64,000 bases of DNA from Rhizobium sp. Root274 (lineage in GTDB: Bacteria > Pseudomonadota > Alphaproteobacteria > Rhizobiales > Rhizobiaceae): assembly GCF_001429245.1 (NCBI RefSeq), contig NZ_LMJE01000001.1, forward strand, positions 1,186 to 65,185, written 5' to 3'. Both the position numbers and the translations under genes were made by a program. Shown piece after piece: positions 35,777-42,293 of this stretch. The notes under the pieces are model-generated. The model saw nothing but the letters and a program-made list of their open reading frames with translations, was not told the origin of the DNA and searched no databases. Each line of letters begins with the position of its first letter. Within the stretch, counting starts at the first letter, position 1.

Positions 35777-35806
35777 TGTTGACATGATCTGTGTTCATGG
35801 TATGGT
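35777..35806 (+). promoter_or_regulatory. Promoter of the accessory operon with overlapping operator
   Basis: TTGACA (35779-35784), a 16-bp spacer and TATGGT (35801-35806) form a sigma-70-like promoter. The -35 box is inside TGTTGACATGAT, which matches the operator-like sites at 51907 and 55250/55284. Transcription would start near 35813 and enter the first hairpin leader at 35821. Confidence 0.65.
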
Positions 35807-35820
35807 CAAACCATCGAAAG

Positions 35821-35845
35821 CGGCAAGTGTGCCGGACCTGAAAGG
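35821..35845 (+). promoter_or_regulatory. Start-associated hairpin + Shine-Dalgarno element A
   Basis: CGGCA-AGTG-TGCCG hairpin (35821-35834), then GAAAGG at 35840-35845 and ATG at 35855. First of eight related elements in this operon. Confidence 0.75.
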
Positions 35846-35854
35846 CTTAAGACC

Positions 35855-36019
35855 ATGACCATTCGCAAAGTTGGTGGCATCTATTTCTGGCGCGTCGGCT
35901 CTGTCGGCGGATCATTCCATATCAGCAAGACGGCCAAGCGCGACCGTGGGTCAGTTGCCGTTGATTGGTTCGGCGTGGCGGCTTGTGCCTGCCTCGCTTT
36001 GCCCCTTCTCACTTTCTGA
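35855..36019 (+). CDS. Hypothetical small protein (54 aa)
   Basis: The first gene of the accessory operon (MTIRKVGGIYFWRVGSVGGS and onwards) starts 9 nt after the GAAAGG of element A. It ends with a hydrophobic stretch (VAVDWFGVAACACLALPLLTF), a probable membrane anchor. No family recognised; supported by the leader and spacing. Confidence 0.55.
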   Translation: MTIRKVGGIYFWRVGSVGGSFHISKTAKRDRGSVAVDWFGVAACACLALPLLTF

Positions 36020-36054
36020 CCTGTTACGAGGCAACGGCCTTCGGGCCGTTATCT

Positions 36055-36077
36055 GGCAACAGTGCCGTATTGAAAGG
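36055..36077 (+). promoter_or_regulatory. Start-associated hairpin + Shine-Dalgarno element B
   Basis: GGCA-ACAG-TGCC (36055-36066), GAAAGG at 36072-36077, ATG at 36086. Confidence 0.7.
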
Positions 36078-36085
36078 TAAGACCC

Positions 36086-36442
36086 ATGGAAACGCTCTGG
36101 ACGTTCAAAACCGCGCGCTTCGTTGTGAAGTGGCAAGTCGAGTTCGACCCTTCCTATCGCTACGATGGCGACGACGAAGACGGTTCTATTCAAGCCGCTA
36201 TCGATAGCGGGGAGATGGTCGCTTTCGACAGCAAGGTTTCCGTTTTGCTGGACGGTTGCGAGATCTCCGCCGACTATCTGGGCGGGTCCGTCTACTACGC
36301 GCAACAGGTAGAGACTTTCCGCGATCATCTCGGCATGAACGCGCGCGGCCATGGTTCGTATTTTTCGGACATGGTGCGGACCGCCATTAAGGAAGCCCGG
36401 GCAATGTTGGCAGATGTTCCGCGCATCCGTCGCGCGGCTTGA
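36086..36442 (+). CDS. Hypothetical protein
   Basis: A 118-residue acidic protein (WQVEFDPSYRYDGDDEDGSI, SVYYAQQVETFRDHLGMNAR). No domain recognised. It starts behind hairpin element B. Confidence 0.65.
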   Translation: METLWTFKTARFVVKWQVEFDPSYRYDGDDEDGSIQAAIDSGEMVAFDSKVSVLLDGCEISADYLGGSVYYAQQVETFRDHLGMNARGHGSYFSDMVRTAIKEARAMLADVPRIRRAA

Positions 36443-36453
36443 AGGGGGCGACC

Positions 36454-36819
36454 ATGAAAACCGCTACCATCAAAGCCCCCGCTTTCGACAAGGCAGCCGG
36501 GAAAATCGTCACCATCGACGTAACAGGCGCCGTTGCCTTTCTCGATATGGCTGGAAAGCGTGAACGCTTCATTCTGCAGTTTGACGGGATCGACGACCGG
36601 CCCCGCTATGTCACCCACTACGCAAAAGGGCAGAAAATGCCCGGGGACCTGCAGGATCGCGCCATTCGCCAACTCATGAGTCTAGGCCATGCACACAAGC
36701 CGGATTATCGGAAGATGGCGCAAGCGCTTTTGGATGAAATCATCTCGAACCATGGCGTTGAACGTGTCCGCAAGGTGATCGATTCCGCCCCCGTCCTTAA
36801 CCCCGCGAAAGGCGCGTGA
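36454..36819 (+). CDS. Hypothetical protein
   Basis: ATG 36454 follows GAAGGGGG, giving 121 residues. The N-terminal half is beta-rich (KTATIKAPAFDKAAGKIVTI), the C-terminal half helical. An in-frame TTG at 36439 is disfavoured. No family recognised. Confidence 0.62.
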   Translation: MKTATIKAPAFDKAAGKIVTIDVTGAVAFLDMAGKRERFILQFDGIDDRPRYVTHYAKGQKMPGDLQDRAIRQLMSLGHAHKPDYRKMAQALLDEIISNHGVERVRKVIDSAPVLNPAKGA

Positions 36820-36820
36820 C

Positions 36821-37138
36821 ATGACCACCTTTCCACAGATGGCAGACGCTTTTCCGTCATTCGATCAATCCACATTGCCGGCCATTCCCGGCGGCTGGCA
36901 GGACTCGAGCTGGGCCGGTGATATCTGCCCCTCTTTCATCGCGGCCGGTGACTTCACCTGTCAGGGACCTTTCGCCCACGTCTTCATCGATTATGCCGAG
37001 CCATCGGCGCGGGAATATCCGAATAGCGCCCGTTTCGCCGTGGTCTTTGTCAATGGCGCGTCGCAGGAAGCAAGCGGCGAAATCCAGTCCGATGACTGGG
37101 CCGCGATCCTACAGGCCGTCGAACATTGGGAGCCGTGA
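36821..37138 (+). CDS. Hypothetical protein
   Basis: A 105-residue protein starting 1 nt after the previous stop. It is acidic and aromatic-rich (FAHVFIDYAEPSAREYPNSA). No family recognised. Confidence 0.62.
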   Translation: MTTFPQMADAFPSFDQSTLPAIPGGWQDSSWAGDICPSFIAAGDFTCQGPFAHVFIDYAEPSAREYPNSARFAVVFVNGASQEASGEIQSDDWAAILQAVEHWEP

Positions 37139-37140
37139 CC

Positions 37141-37275
37141 ATGGCCATTCAGATCAACGTTACGGTGACCAACAACAACCCCGGCACGATCTATAACCGC
37201 CTGAAAGCGAGATTGGGCCGGGAACCGACTAATCAGGAATGCAAGGCGGAAATCTTCCGCATTCTGAAAGGGTGA
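37141..37275 (+). CDS. Hypothetical small protein (44 aa)
   Basis: ATG 37141 directly follows the previous stop (TGACCATGG). The product (MAIQINVTVTNNNPGTIYNR and onwards, ending EIFRILKG) looks like a small folded or DNA-binding peptide. Supported by tight packing only. Confidence 0.5.
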   Translation: MAIQINVTVTNNNPGTIYNRLKARLGREPTNQECKAEIFRILKG

Positions 37276-37278
37276 CCG

Positions 37279-37362
37279 ATGAACCGACGCGCCTTCCTCG
37301 CCTGTATCGCCCTTGCAATCGCCGGTGATGCCCTCGCCGCAGACGATCCGGAACCACCGTAA
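37279..37362 (+). CDS. Possible small exported peptide (27 aa)
   Basis: MNRRAFLACIALAIAGDALA followed by ADDPEPP resembles a signal peptide with a very short mature end. The start is 3 nt after the previous stop. Real translation is uncertain. Confidence 0.35.
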   Translation: MNRRAFLACIALAIAGDALAADDPEPP

Positions 37363-37393
37363 CCAGTTTCATGACCTAAGCCTTTCCACCCCC

Positions 37394-37418
37394 GTCAACT
37401 GTGACAGCTAGAAGAGGA
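37394..37418 (+). promoter_or_regulatory. Start-associated hairpin + Shine-Dalgarno element C
   Basis: GTCA-ACTG-TGAC (37394-37405), then GAAGAGGAG at 37411-37419 and ATG at 37429. The stem bases differ from the other elements but still pair. Confidence 0.65.
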
Positions 37419-37428
37419 GACTTTACCC

Positions 37429-37566
37429 ATGACCACCACCCACGAGAACCGCCGCGATACTTTTGCAAAGCGTCTTCCCGGCAAGGTCCGCCGCAACGAT
37501 CGGCGCGCCACCATCGCCCGGAAATCCGCCTTCCTGATCGATGGTCTGACCGTCCGCATTCATTGA
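37429..37566 (+). CDS. Hypothetical small basic protein (45 aa)
   Basis: A 45-residue, arginine-rich frame (MTTTHENRRDTFAKRLPGKV and onwards, ending LIDGLTVRIH) behind element C. Its charge suggests nucleic-acid binding. No family. Confidence 0.5.
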   Translation: MTTTHENRRDTFAKRLPGKVRRNDRRATIARKSAFLIDGLTVRIH

Positions 37567-37631
37567 CTTTGCCGCGATGTTACCGGCCCTCACCCCCACG
37601 GGGGCCGGATACATGGCCGCAAGCCAGACAA

Positions 37632-37657
37632 GGGCAATTGTGCCCGATTTTGAAAGG
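37632..37657 (+). promoter_or_regulatory. Start-associated hairpin + Shine-Dalgarno element D
   Basis: GGGCA-ATTG-TGCCC (37632-37645), GAAAGG at 37652-37657, ATG at 37666. One of the two best-paired copies. Confidence 0.75.
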
Positions 37658-37665
37658 TTCAACCG

Positions 37666-39030
37666 ATGACCACGATTACAGCGACCTATTCCCCGGAAGA
37701 CAATAAGCTGCGCCTCTATGCCTCCTCTCGCTCGGATGCGGAGACCTATGCGCGAGTGAGGGAAGCCGGTTTTATCTGGGCGCCGAAACAGGAGCTTTTC
37801 GTCGCTCCGAAATGGACACCGGATCGCGAGGATCTCGCCATTGAGCTCGCCGGTGAAATCGAACCGGAAGAGATGACCCTTGCCGACCGTGCGCAGCTGA
37901 AGGCCGAACGATTGGAGGGGATCGCTCACAAGCGCAACCGGGACGCAAACGCATTCCATGCCCGCGCTAACGAGTTGTCGCAGGCATTTTACATGGGGCA
38001 GCCAATCCTTGTTGGGCACCACTCAGAACGGAAGGCCCGCAAGACGCAAGAGCGGATGCACTCGGCAATGAATGCCGCCGTCAAGCTGTCTAAGGACGCT
38101 AATTACTGGCTGTATCGGGCGACCTCGGTCGAGCATCACGCCAATTTCAAAAACAGCCCTCGCGTCCGGGCTAATCGCATCGAAACCCTTCTGGCGGAGC
38201 TTCGCGACCTGCAACGCGGCGTCAATCATGCCCACAACGTTCTGCGCCTCTGGGATCGTTGCACGACGGATTCACAGATCGCCGCCGTCGTCCGCGTGAA
38301 TGCGATTGATACCGGGTCCGTCCTTCACTGGGATGTCGGAACTCGCATCGAGCGGGGAGAGCTGACATTGCAGCAGGTGCGCGAAAGCTCGATCGAGGCG
38401 GCGAACAGGACAATCAGCGGCCCGAAGCGCCGCCGCTGGATCGAACACCTGTTGAACCGCCTTGGATATGAGCGGGAATTGCTGGGACCTGTGCCGCTTT
38501 TCGCTGGGACGATCACGCCGGCAACTCTGCAGATCTTCGCGCGGACGCATGGCGCTTACAAGCCGGAAGCAAAGCGCCTTCCCGATGGTTCTTTCCTGCT
38601 GACAAGCCCTGTTGCGCTGCCGGTGCACCTGGCAGATGGAAACGAAATTGAGATGACCCCGGAAGAGTGGGCGGAACTCATGCAGTCAGTCGGCTATGAG
38701 GTCCCCGCAAAGGCCGATGCAAAACCGCCGATCCTCAATCTCAAGGTCTCGGAACTCTACGCATACAACAAATGGAACCGCACCAAGGAAATCAACCGGT
38801 TTCGCGTCGCCCACATGACGAAGGCGGAATATTCCAAGATCGGCACCGATTACAGGGGAACGCGCGAATCCATCTGCGGGGAATTCAGGTTCAAAATCTG
38901 CCTGGACCCGTCGCACACCGGCCCCGCATATCAGCGCGGATGGGTTGCCGTCTTCCTAACGGACTCCAAGGCGCACGACGTCCCGCCGTCCTATTCCCCG
39001 ATGGAAGAGGGCAAGACCGATGCGGCGTGA
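37666..39030 (+). CDS. DUF3560 domain-containing protein
   Basis: A 454-residue protein. Residues about 1-180 match DUF3560 (ATYSPEDNKLRLYASSRSDA, EAGFIWAPKQELFVAPKWTP, with histidines in AHKRNRDANAFHARANEL and GHHSERKARKTQERMHSAM). The rest is a less conserved region, ending with a DNA-binding-like basic segment. DUF3560 proteins are common on plasmids and phages; function unknown. It overlaps the methyltransferase gene by 11 nt. Confidence 0.8.
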   Translation: MTTITATYSPEDNKLRLYASSRSDAETYARVREAGFIWAPKQELFVAPKWTPDREDLAIELAGEIEPEEMTLADRAQLKAERLEGIAHKRNRDANAFHARANELSQAFYMGQPILVGHHSERKARKTQERMHSAMNAAVKLSKDANYWLYRATSVEHHANFKNSPRVRANRIETLLAELRDLQRGVNHAHNVLRLWDRCTTDSQIAAVVRVNAIDTGSVLHWDVGTRIERGELTLQQVRESSIEAANRTISGPKRRRWIEHLLNRLGYERELLGPVPLFAGTITPATLQIFARTHGAYKPEAKRLPDGSFLLTSPVALPVHLADGNEIEMTPEEWAELMQSVGYEVPAKADAKPPILNLKVSELYAYNKWNRTKEINRFRVAHMTKAEYSKIGTDYRGTRESICGEFRFKICLDPSHTGPAYQRGWVAVFLTDSKAHDVPPSYSPMEEGKTDAA

Positions 39031-39622
39031 TCTCTACAAGCGACCGGCAAAGCCGATGCGAATTCCGGTTAAGACGCGGGAGGAATTCACCGAGATCAAG
39101 AAAGGCGACGTGCCCGCTCCGCTGATCGTGGACAAGGCGACGGAATGCCATGTCACCCCCGACGACGTGGCCGCGCGCATGGTGCGCTATCTGGGCCCGC
39201 AAGGTGACTTTCTCACCTTGGAGCCAAGCGCAGGCACGGGGCAGCTTGTCCGCGCGCTCTTCGCCGCCGGTCATAGCCGCTTTGAGCTGACAATGGTCGA
39301 GCGACACCACGCCCTCGCCTCGGAGCTACGGCGCCTGGGTCCAGTCTTCCAGCGTTGCTTTCTCGAATATGCGGCGGAAGCACGGGGCAAAGTGGAGTTC
39401 CCCCGGGTGATCATGAACCCGCCATTCAGCGCGGTTCGTTCTCACATCGCGGCGGCTCTGTCTCTGATGGGCAGGAATGGCCACGATACCGCGCCCGTTC
39501 TGGTCGCACTGGTGCCGATCACCTACCAGAACGACGACGCCGAAACGGTGGAGATCTTGCCCCCGGACACCTTCGCAACGGCAAAGGTCAACACGAAAAT
39601 CATTCGGATCGTACGCCCATGA
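39020..39622 (+). CDS. SAM-dependent DNA methyltransferase-like protein (NPPF type)
   Basis: A 200-residue protein with motif I LEPSAGTGQLVRALFAAG and motif IV VIMNPPFSAV, the layout of N6-adenine (gamma/TaqI-like) methyltransferases. A target-recognition domain is lacking, so it may work with a partner. It is coupled to DUF3560 by overlap, and its stop overlaps the next start (ATGA). Confidence 0.78.
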   Translation: MRRDLYKRPAKPMRIPVKTREEFTEIKKGDVPAPLIVDKATECHVTPDDVAARMVRYLGPQGDFLTLEPSAGTGQLVRALFAAGHSRFELTMVERHHALASELRRLGPVFQRCFLEYAAEARGKVEFPRVIMNPPFSAVRSHIAAALSLMGRNGHDTAPVLVALVPITYQNDDAETVEILPPDTFATAKVNTKIIRIVRP

Positions 39623-39714
39623 CCCGCGCCGCCCTCGAATTCGCGGCGCTGGCTTCTTTCCTTGCCGCTCTCTTTCTCTGGCTACCGGCGATTGCCGGAG
39701 CCATCCACGGTTAA
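39619..39714 (+). CDS. Small membrane protein (31 aa)
   Basis: The ATG overlaps the methyltransferase stop (ATGA). MTRAALEFAALASFLAALFL followed by WLPAIAGAIHG is one transmembrane helix. Coupling supports translation; function unknown. Confidence 0.45.
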   Translation: MTRAALEFAALASFLAALFLWLPAIAGAIHG

Positions 39715-39719
39715 CCCCT

Positions 39720-39746
39720 GGGCCGATTGTGGCCCCATCTGAAAGG
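39720..39746 (+). promoter_or_regulatory. Start-associated hairpin + Shine-Dalgarno element E
   Basis: GGGCC-GATTGT-GGCCC (39720-39735), GAAAGG at 39741-39746, ATG at 39756. The stem has changed on both sides relative to element D while pairing is kept. Confidence 0.72.
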
Positions 39747-39755
39747 CTGAATGCA

Positions 39756-40094
39756 ATGCAAAAGATTTTCACCTGTGACGGCTATGATTTTTGGCGCGAC
39801 GATTCCGGCCATTGGAACGTTGCGCACAAGGGAGACGGAGCCCCGAGCCACTGCGCATATGCTACGCCGGACGCCATCGCGACTTTGAAAGGTGTCAACC
39901 TACGCGCCGGCATGGAATGGCACCCCTCCGAGTACACCCCGGATCCTGTCCGCGAAGCCGCGCCCGACATGCTGGCAGCGTTGAAGGCGATCAAGAAAGC
40001 GCGCGGAAACTGCGGCGCATCACCCTTTGAGCAGGCCGCTTGCCGGTTGGTCGATTCGGCAATCGAGAAAGCGGAGGGCCGCGCCAATGGCTGA
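39756..40094 (+). CDS. Hypothetical protein
   Basis: ATG 39756 behind element E gives 112 residues: MQKIFTCDGYDFWRDDSGHW, then a helical C-terminus with DMLAALKAIKKARGNCGASP. The frame is open further upstream, but that part overlaps the methyltransferase. No family recognised. Confidence 0.62.
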   Translation: MQKIFTCDGYDFWRDDSGHWNVAHKGDGAPSHCAYATPDAIATLKGVNLRAGMEWHPSEYTPDPVREAAPDMLAALKAIKKARGNCGASPFEQAACRLVDSAIEKAEGRANG

Positions 40095-40422
40095 GCTCAA
40101 GACTTTCTCCGTCCTTCTGGCCTGGCAAGACAACGACCCCGACCAGGGCGAATTCGGCTGCTATGTCCGGGCCACGGGGTACGACGACGCAGAGACCAAG
40201 GCACGGGATAAAATGCGCCAGGCCTATGCGGAGCAATACGGCGAGGAGATGGACGGCGAAGGGGGCCGGGTCATCGACTGCAGCGAGGGCGCCGCATGGC
40301 TGGCCAGCGATCTGGAAAGCGCGCTGCGGGCGCTCGTCGAGACCTGCAAATCTCGGTGGCTTGACTTTGCCGAGGTCCAGCAGGCCGAAACCGTCCTGGC
40401 CCGTATAGAGGCGGAGGTGTGA
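40087..40422 (+). CDS. Hypothetical protein
   Basis: ATG 40087 overlaps the previous gene by 8 nt, giving a 111-residue acidic helical protein (FSVLLAWQDNDPDQGEFGCY). No family recognised. Confidence 0.62.
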   Translation: MAELKTFSVLLAWQDNDPDQGEFGCYVRATGYDDAETKARDKMRQAYAEQYGEEMDGEGGRVIDCSEGAAWLASDLESALRALVETCKSRWLDFAEVQQAETVLARIEAEV

Positions 40423-40424
40423 CC

Positions 40425-40676
40425 ATGGATTACACCGTTTCCCTTGCTCGGTACGCGAAAGGCAAGCTGGCCATTCGCTGCCCGTCCATCGATGGATGGA
40501 AAACCCGTGCAGCTCGGCTCGCCGGTGCAATTGCCAGGGGCCGCTACACCGGGCGCGAAGGGGCTTACATCATGAGCCCCACAGCAGCAGCCAAATTCGA
40601 ACGGCTGTTCCTCGAGGGCTGGGACGCCCGCGTCATCACACTAGAACTCGAGCCCCCGCAGCAAGCGGCGGCCTGA
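40425..40676 (+). CDS. Hypothetical protein
   Basis: ATG 40425, 2 nt after the previous stop and behind GGCGGAGG, gives an 83-residue basic protein (MDYTVSLARYAKGKLAIRCP, with a C-terminal AKFERLFLEGWDARVI). No family recognised. Confidence 0.6.
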   Translation: MDYTVSLARYAKGKLAIRCPSIDGWKTRAARLAGAIARGRYTGREGAYIMSPTAAAKFERLFLEGWDARVITLELEPPQQAAA

Positions 40677-40685
40677 ACTTCCTCA

Positions 40686-40712
40686 GGGCAATTGTGCCCG
40701 CTCAGAAAAGGA
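40686..40712 (+). promoter_or_regulatory. Start-associated hairpin + Shine-Dalgarno element F
   Basis: GGGCA-ATTG-TGCCC (40686-40699), AAAAGGA at 40706-40712, ATG at 40720. Its hairpin is identical to element D 3 kb upstream. Confidence 0.75.
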
Positions 40713-40719
40713 TTTTACG

Positions 40720-41832
40720 ATGGAAAATCTTGCCATCACTGAAGACGTGCGCGCCCTCATTGCAGAGAATGCACCGGTAGCAATTGGCGTGTCAGGTGGG
40801 AAAGACAGCCAGGCCGCAGCTCTGGCCACAGTCCGACACCTCGACCAGGTCGGCCACAGCGGCCCGCGAATTCTTGTGCATGCTGATCTCGGCACTGTCG
40901 AATGGGATGACAGCCTAGACATCTGCGAGGAATTGGCCGAGCACCTGCAATGCGATTTGGTTGTCGTTCGGCGCAAGGCTGGCGGACTCATGGAACGCTG
41001 GGAAAGCCGTTGGCTCTCCAGCAAGACCAGATACGAGGAGCTTAGCACTGTCACGCTGGTCCCTTGCTGGTCGACGCCTGCAATGCGGTTCTGCACCTCT
41101 GAGCTCAAGACGCATGTCATCATGTCCGAGCTGAAACGCAGGTTCAAAGGGCAAAGGGTTCTCAACGTAATTGGCGTTCGTCGAGAGGAAAGCGCAGCCC
41201 GGGCAAGAATGGCCGTGGCCGACCGCGATGCCGGCGGACAGGTGTGGACCTGGCGCCCAATTATAGATCTCAAGACCGAGGACGTTTTCGCGATGATCGA
41301 CGCGTCCGGCTTGCGTCCTCATCCGGCCTATCGCGTCCATGGCATGAGCCGGGTTTCCTGCCGGTTCTGCATAATGTCCAATATCGCAGATCTAACGGCC
41401 GCCACTGCTGTGCCCGAAAGTCAAGAGCTTTACCGCCGCATGGTATCGTTGGAGGCTGTAAGCGGGTTCGCGTTCCAGGGCTCCAGGTGGCTGGGCGACG
41501 TCGCCCCGGGCCTGCTGTCGAACGTACAGCGGGATCAATTGGCGGCAGCGAAACAACGTGCCGCTCTCCGCAAAGAGATCGAGGCCCGGATCACGAAACC
41601 GATGCTCTACGTGAAGGGCTGGCCGACCCGAATGCTGACGGACGACGAGGCGTCAATTCTCGCTGCAACTCGTGACGAGATCAGCGACCTCTACGGCTTC
41701 AATTCCCAGCACCTGACAGTCAGCAGCATTCACGAGCGTTATGCCGATCTGCTGGAGCAGAGCGCAGCGCGTCTGAAATCCACCGCCTCGATCAACGAAA
41801 CGAGGGAGGCAGCCATGCGGCGGGTCGTCTGA
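40720..41832 (+). CDS. PAPS reductase / ATP-pyrophosphatase family enzyme
   Basis: A 370-residue protein with the PP-loop SGGKDSQAAA at 25-34 that binds ATP or adenylylated substrate, and four cysteines in two pairs (Cys116/Cys125 and CRFC at 214-217) that could hold an iron-sulfur cluster, as in DndC-like or APS-reductase-type enzymes. Phage members of this superfamily have been linked to sulfur transfer or nucleic-acid modification. No cysteine desulfurase or DndD/E is visible nearby, so the reaction is unknown. Confidence 0.82.
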   Translation: MENLAITEDVRALIAENAPVAIGVSGGKDSQAAALATVRHLDQVGHSGPRILVHADLGTVEWDDSLDICEELAEHLQCDLVVVRRKAGGLMERWESRWLSSKTRYEELSTVTLVPCWSTPAMRFCTSELKTHVIMSELKRRFKGQRVLNVIGVRREESAARARMAVADRDAGGQVWTWRPIIDLKTEDVFAMIDASGLRPHPAYRVHGMSRVSCRFCIMSNIADLTAATAVPESQELYRRMVSLEAVSGFAFQGSRWLGDVAPGLLSNVQRDQLAAAKQRAALRKEIEARITKPMLYVKGWPTRMLTDDEASILAATRDEISDLYGFNSQHLTVSSIHERYADLLEQSAARLKSTASINETREAAMRRVV

Positions 41833-41861
41833 AAGCCGCCTATTGATCTTGGCCGGTCATC

Positions 41862-41896
41862 GGCTCCAGCCCCCGGCCCTGTGAATGGCTGGAGCC
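41862..41896 (+). repeat. Perfect 10-bp inverted repeat between PAPS-reductase-like and HTH genes
   Basis: GGCTCCAGCC (41862-41871) and GGCTGGAGCC (41887-41896) are perfect inverted arms with a 15-nt loop. No T-run follows, so it could be a pause, attenuator or RNA-stability hairpin rather than a terminator. Confidence 0.7.
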
Positions 41897-41911
41897 ACCA
41901 AATTCTCTCCC

Positions 41912-41935
41912 GGCAACTGTGCCAATTATGAAAGG
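41912..41935 (+). promoter_or_regulatory. Start-associated hairpin + Shine-Dalgarno element G
   Basis: GGCA-ACTG-TGCC (41912-41923), GAAAGG at 41930-41935, ATG at 41943. Confidence 0.7.
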
Positions 41936-41954
41936 AACTGCTATGCTCTCCCCT

Positions 41955-41978
41955 GCCAATTGTGGCCAACTCGAAAGG
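41955..41978 (+). promoter_or_regulatory. Start-associated hairpin + Shine-Dalgarno element H
   Basis: GCCA-ATTG-TGGC (41955-41966), GAAAGG at 41973-41978, GTG at 41985. It lies in tandem 43 bp after element G and shows swapped stem bases that keep pairing. Confidence 0.7.
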
Positions 41979-41984
41979 AATGAC

Positions 41985-42293
41985 GTGTCCAGACGCTACG
42001 ATTATCGCCGCATGACTGCGGAGGAATTCCGGACCGGTCTCGACCAGATTAGCATGCCCCCGCTGGCTTTCGGCCGCATCTTCGGGTTTGAGGAGAAGCG
42101 GATCCGGCAATGGACGACAGGAGAGCAGGAGGTGCCGATCTGGGTATTCCCCGTGCTCCAGATGCTGAAGAATGTTTCCGGGGCGATCCCGGAGGCGCGT
42201 CAGGCCGCTGCAGAGATCATTATCCGCGACAACTTCCGGCCCCAGGATGGCGAATACCCCTTCCTTGCCAAGGAGGGCGACGATGCGAATTGA
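41985..42293 (+). CDS. Small helix-turn-helix DNA-binding protein
   Basis: A 102-residue protein from GTG 41985. The central segment (LAFGRIFGFEEKRIRQWTTG, then EQEVPIWVFPVLQML) looks like an XRE-type helix-turn-helix. An in-frame ATG at 41943 with its own leader (G) would add 14 residues that translate through hairpin H, so I prefer the GTG. It overlaps the HerA-like gene by 11 nt. Confidence 0.68.
   Translation: MSRRYDYRRMTAEEFRTGLDQISMPPLAFGRIFGFEEKRIRQWTTGEQEVPIWVFPVLQMLKNVSGAIPEARQAAAEIIIRDNFRPQDGEYPFLAKEGDDAN

Noticed and set aside
35206..35858. Overlapping plus-strand frames in the divergent region
   Set aside because: Frames overlap each other, lack ribosome binding sites and have biased Pro/Cys/Leu composition from the pyrimidine-rich sequence.
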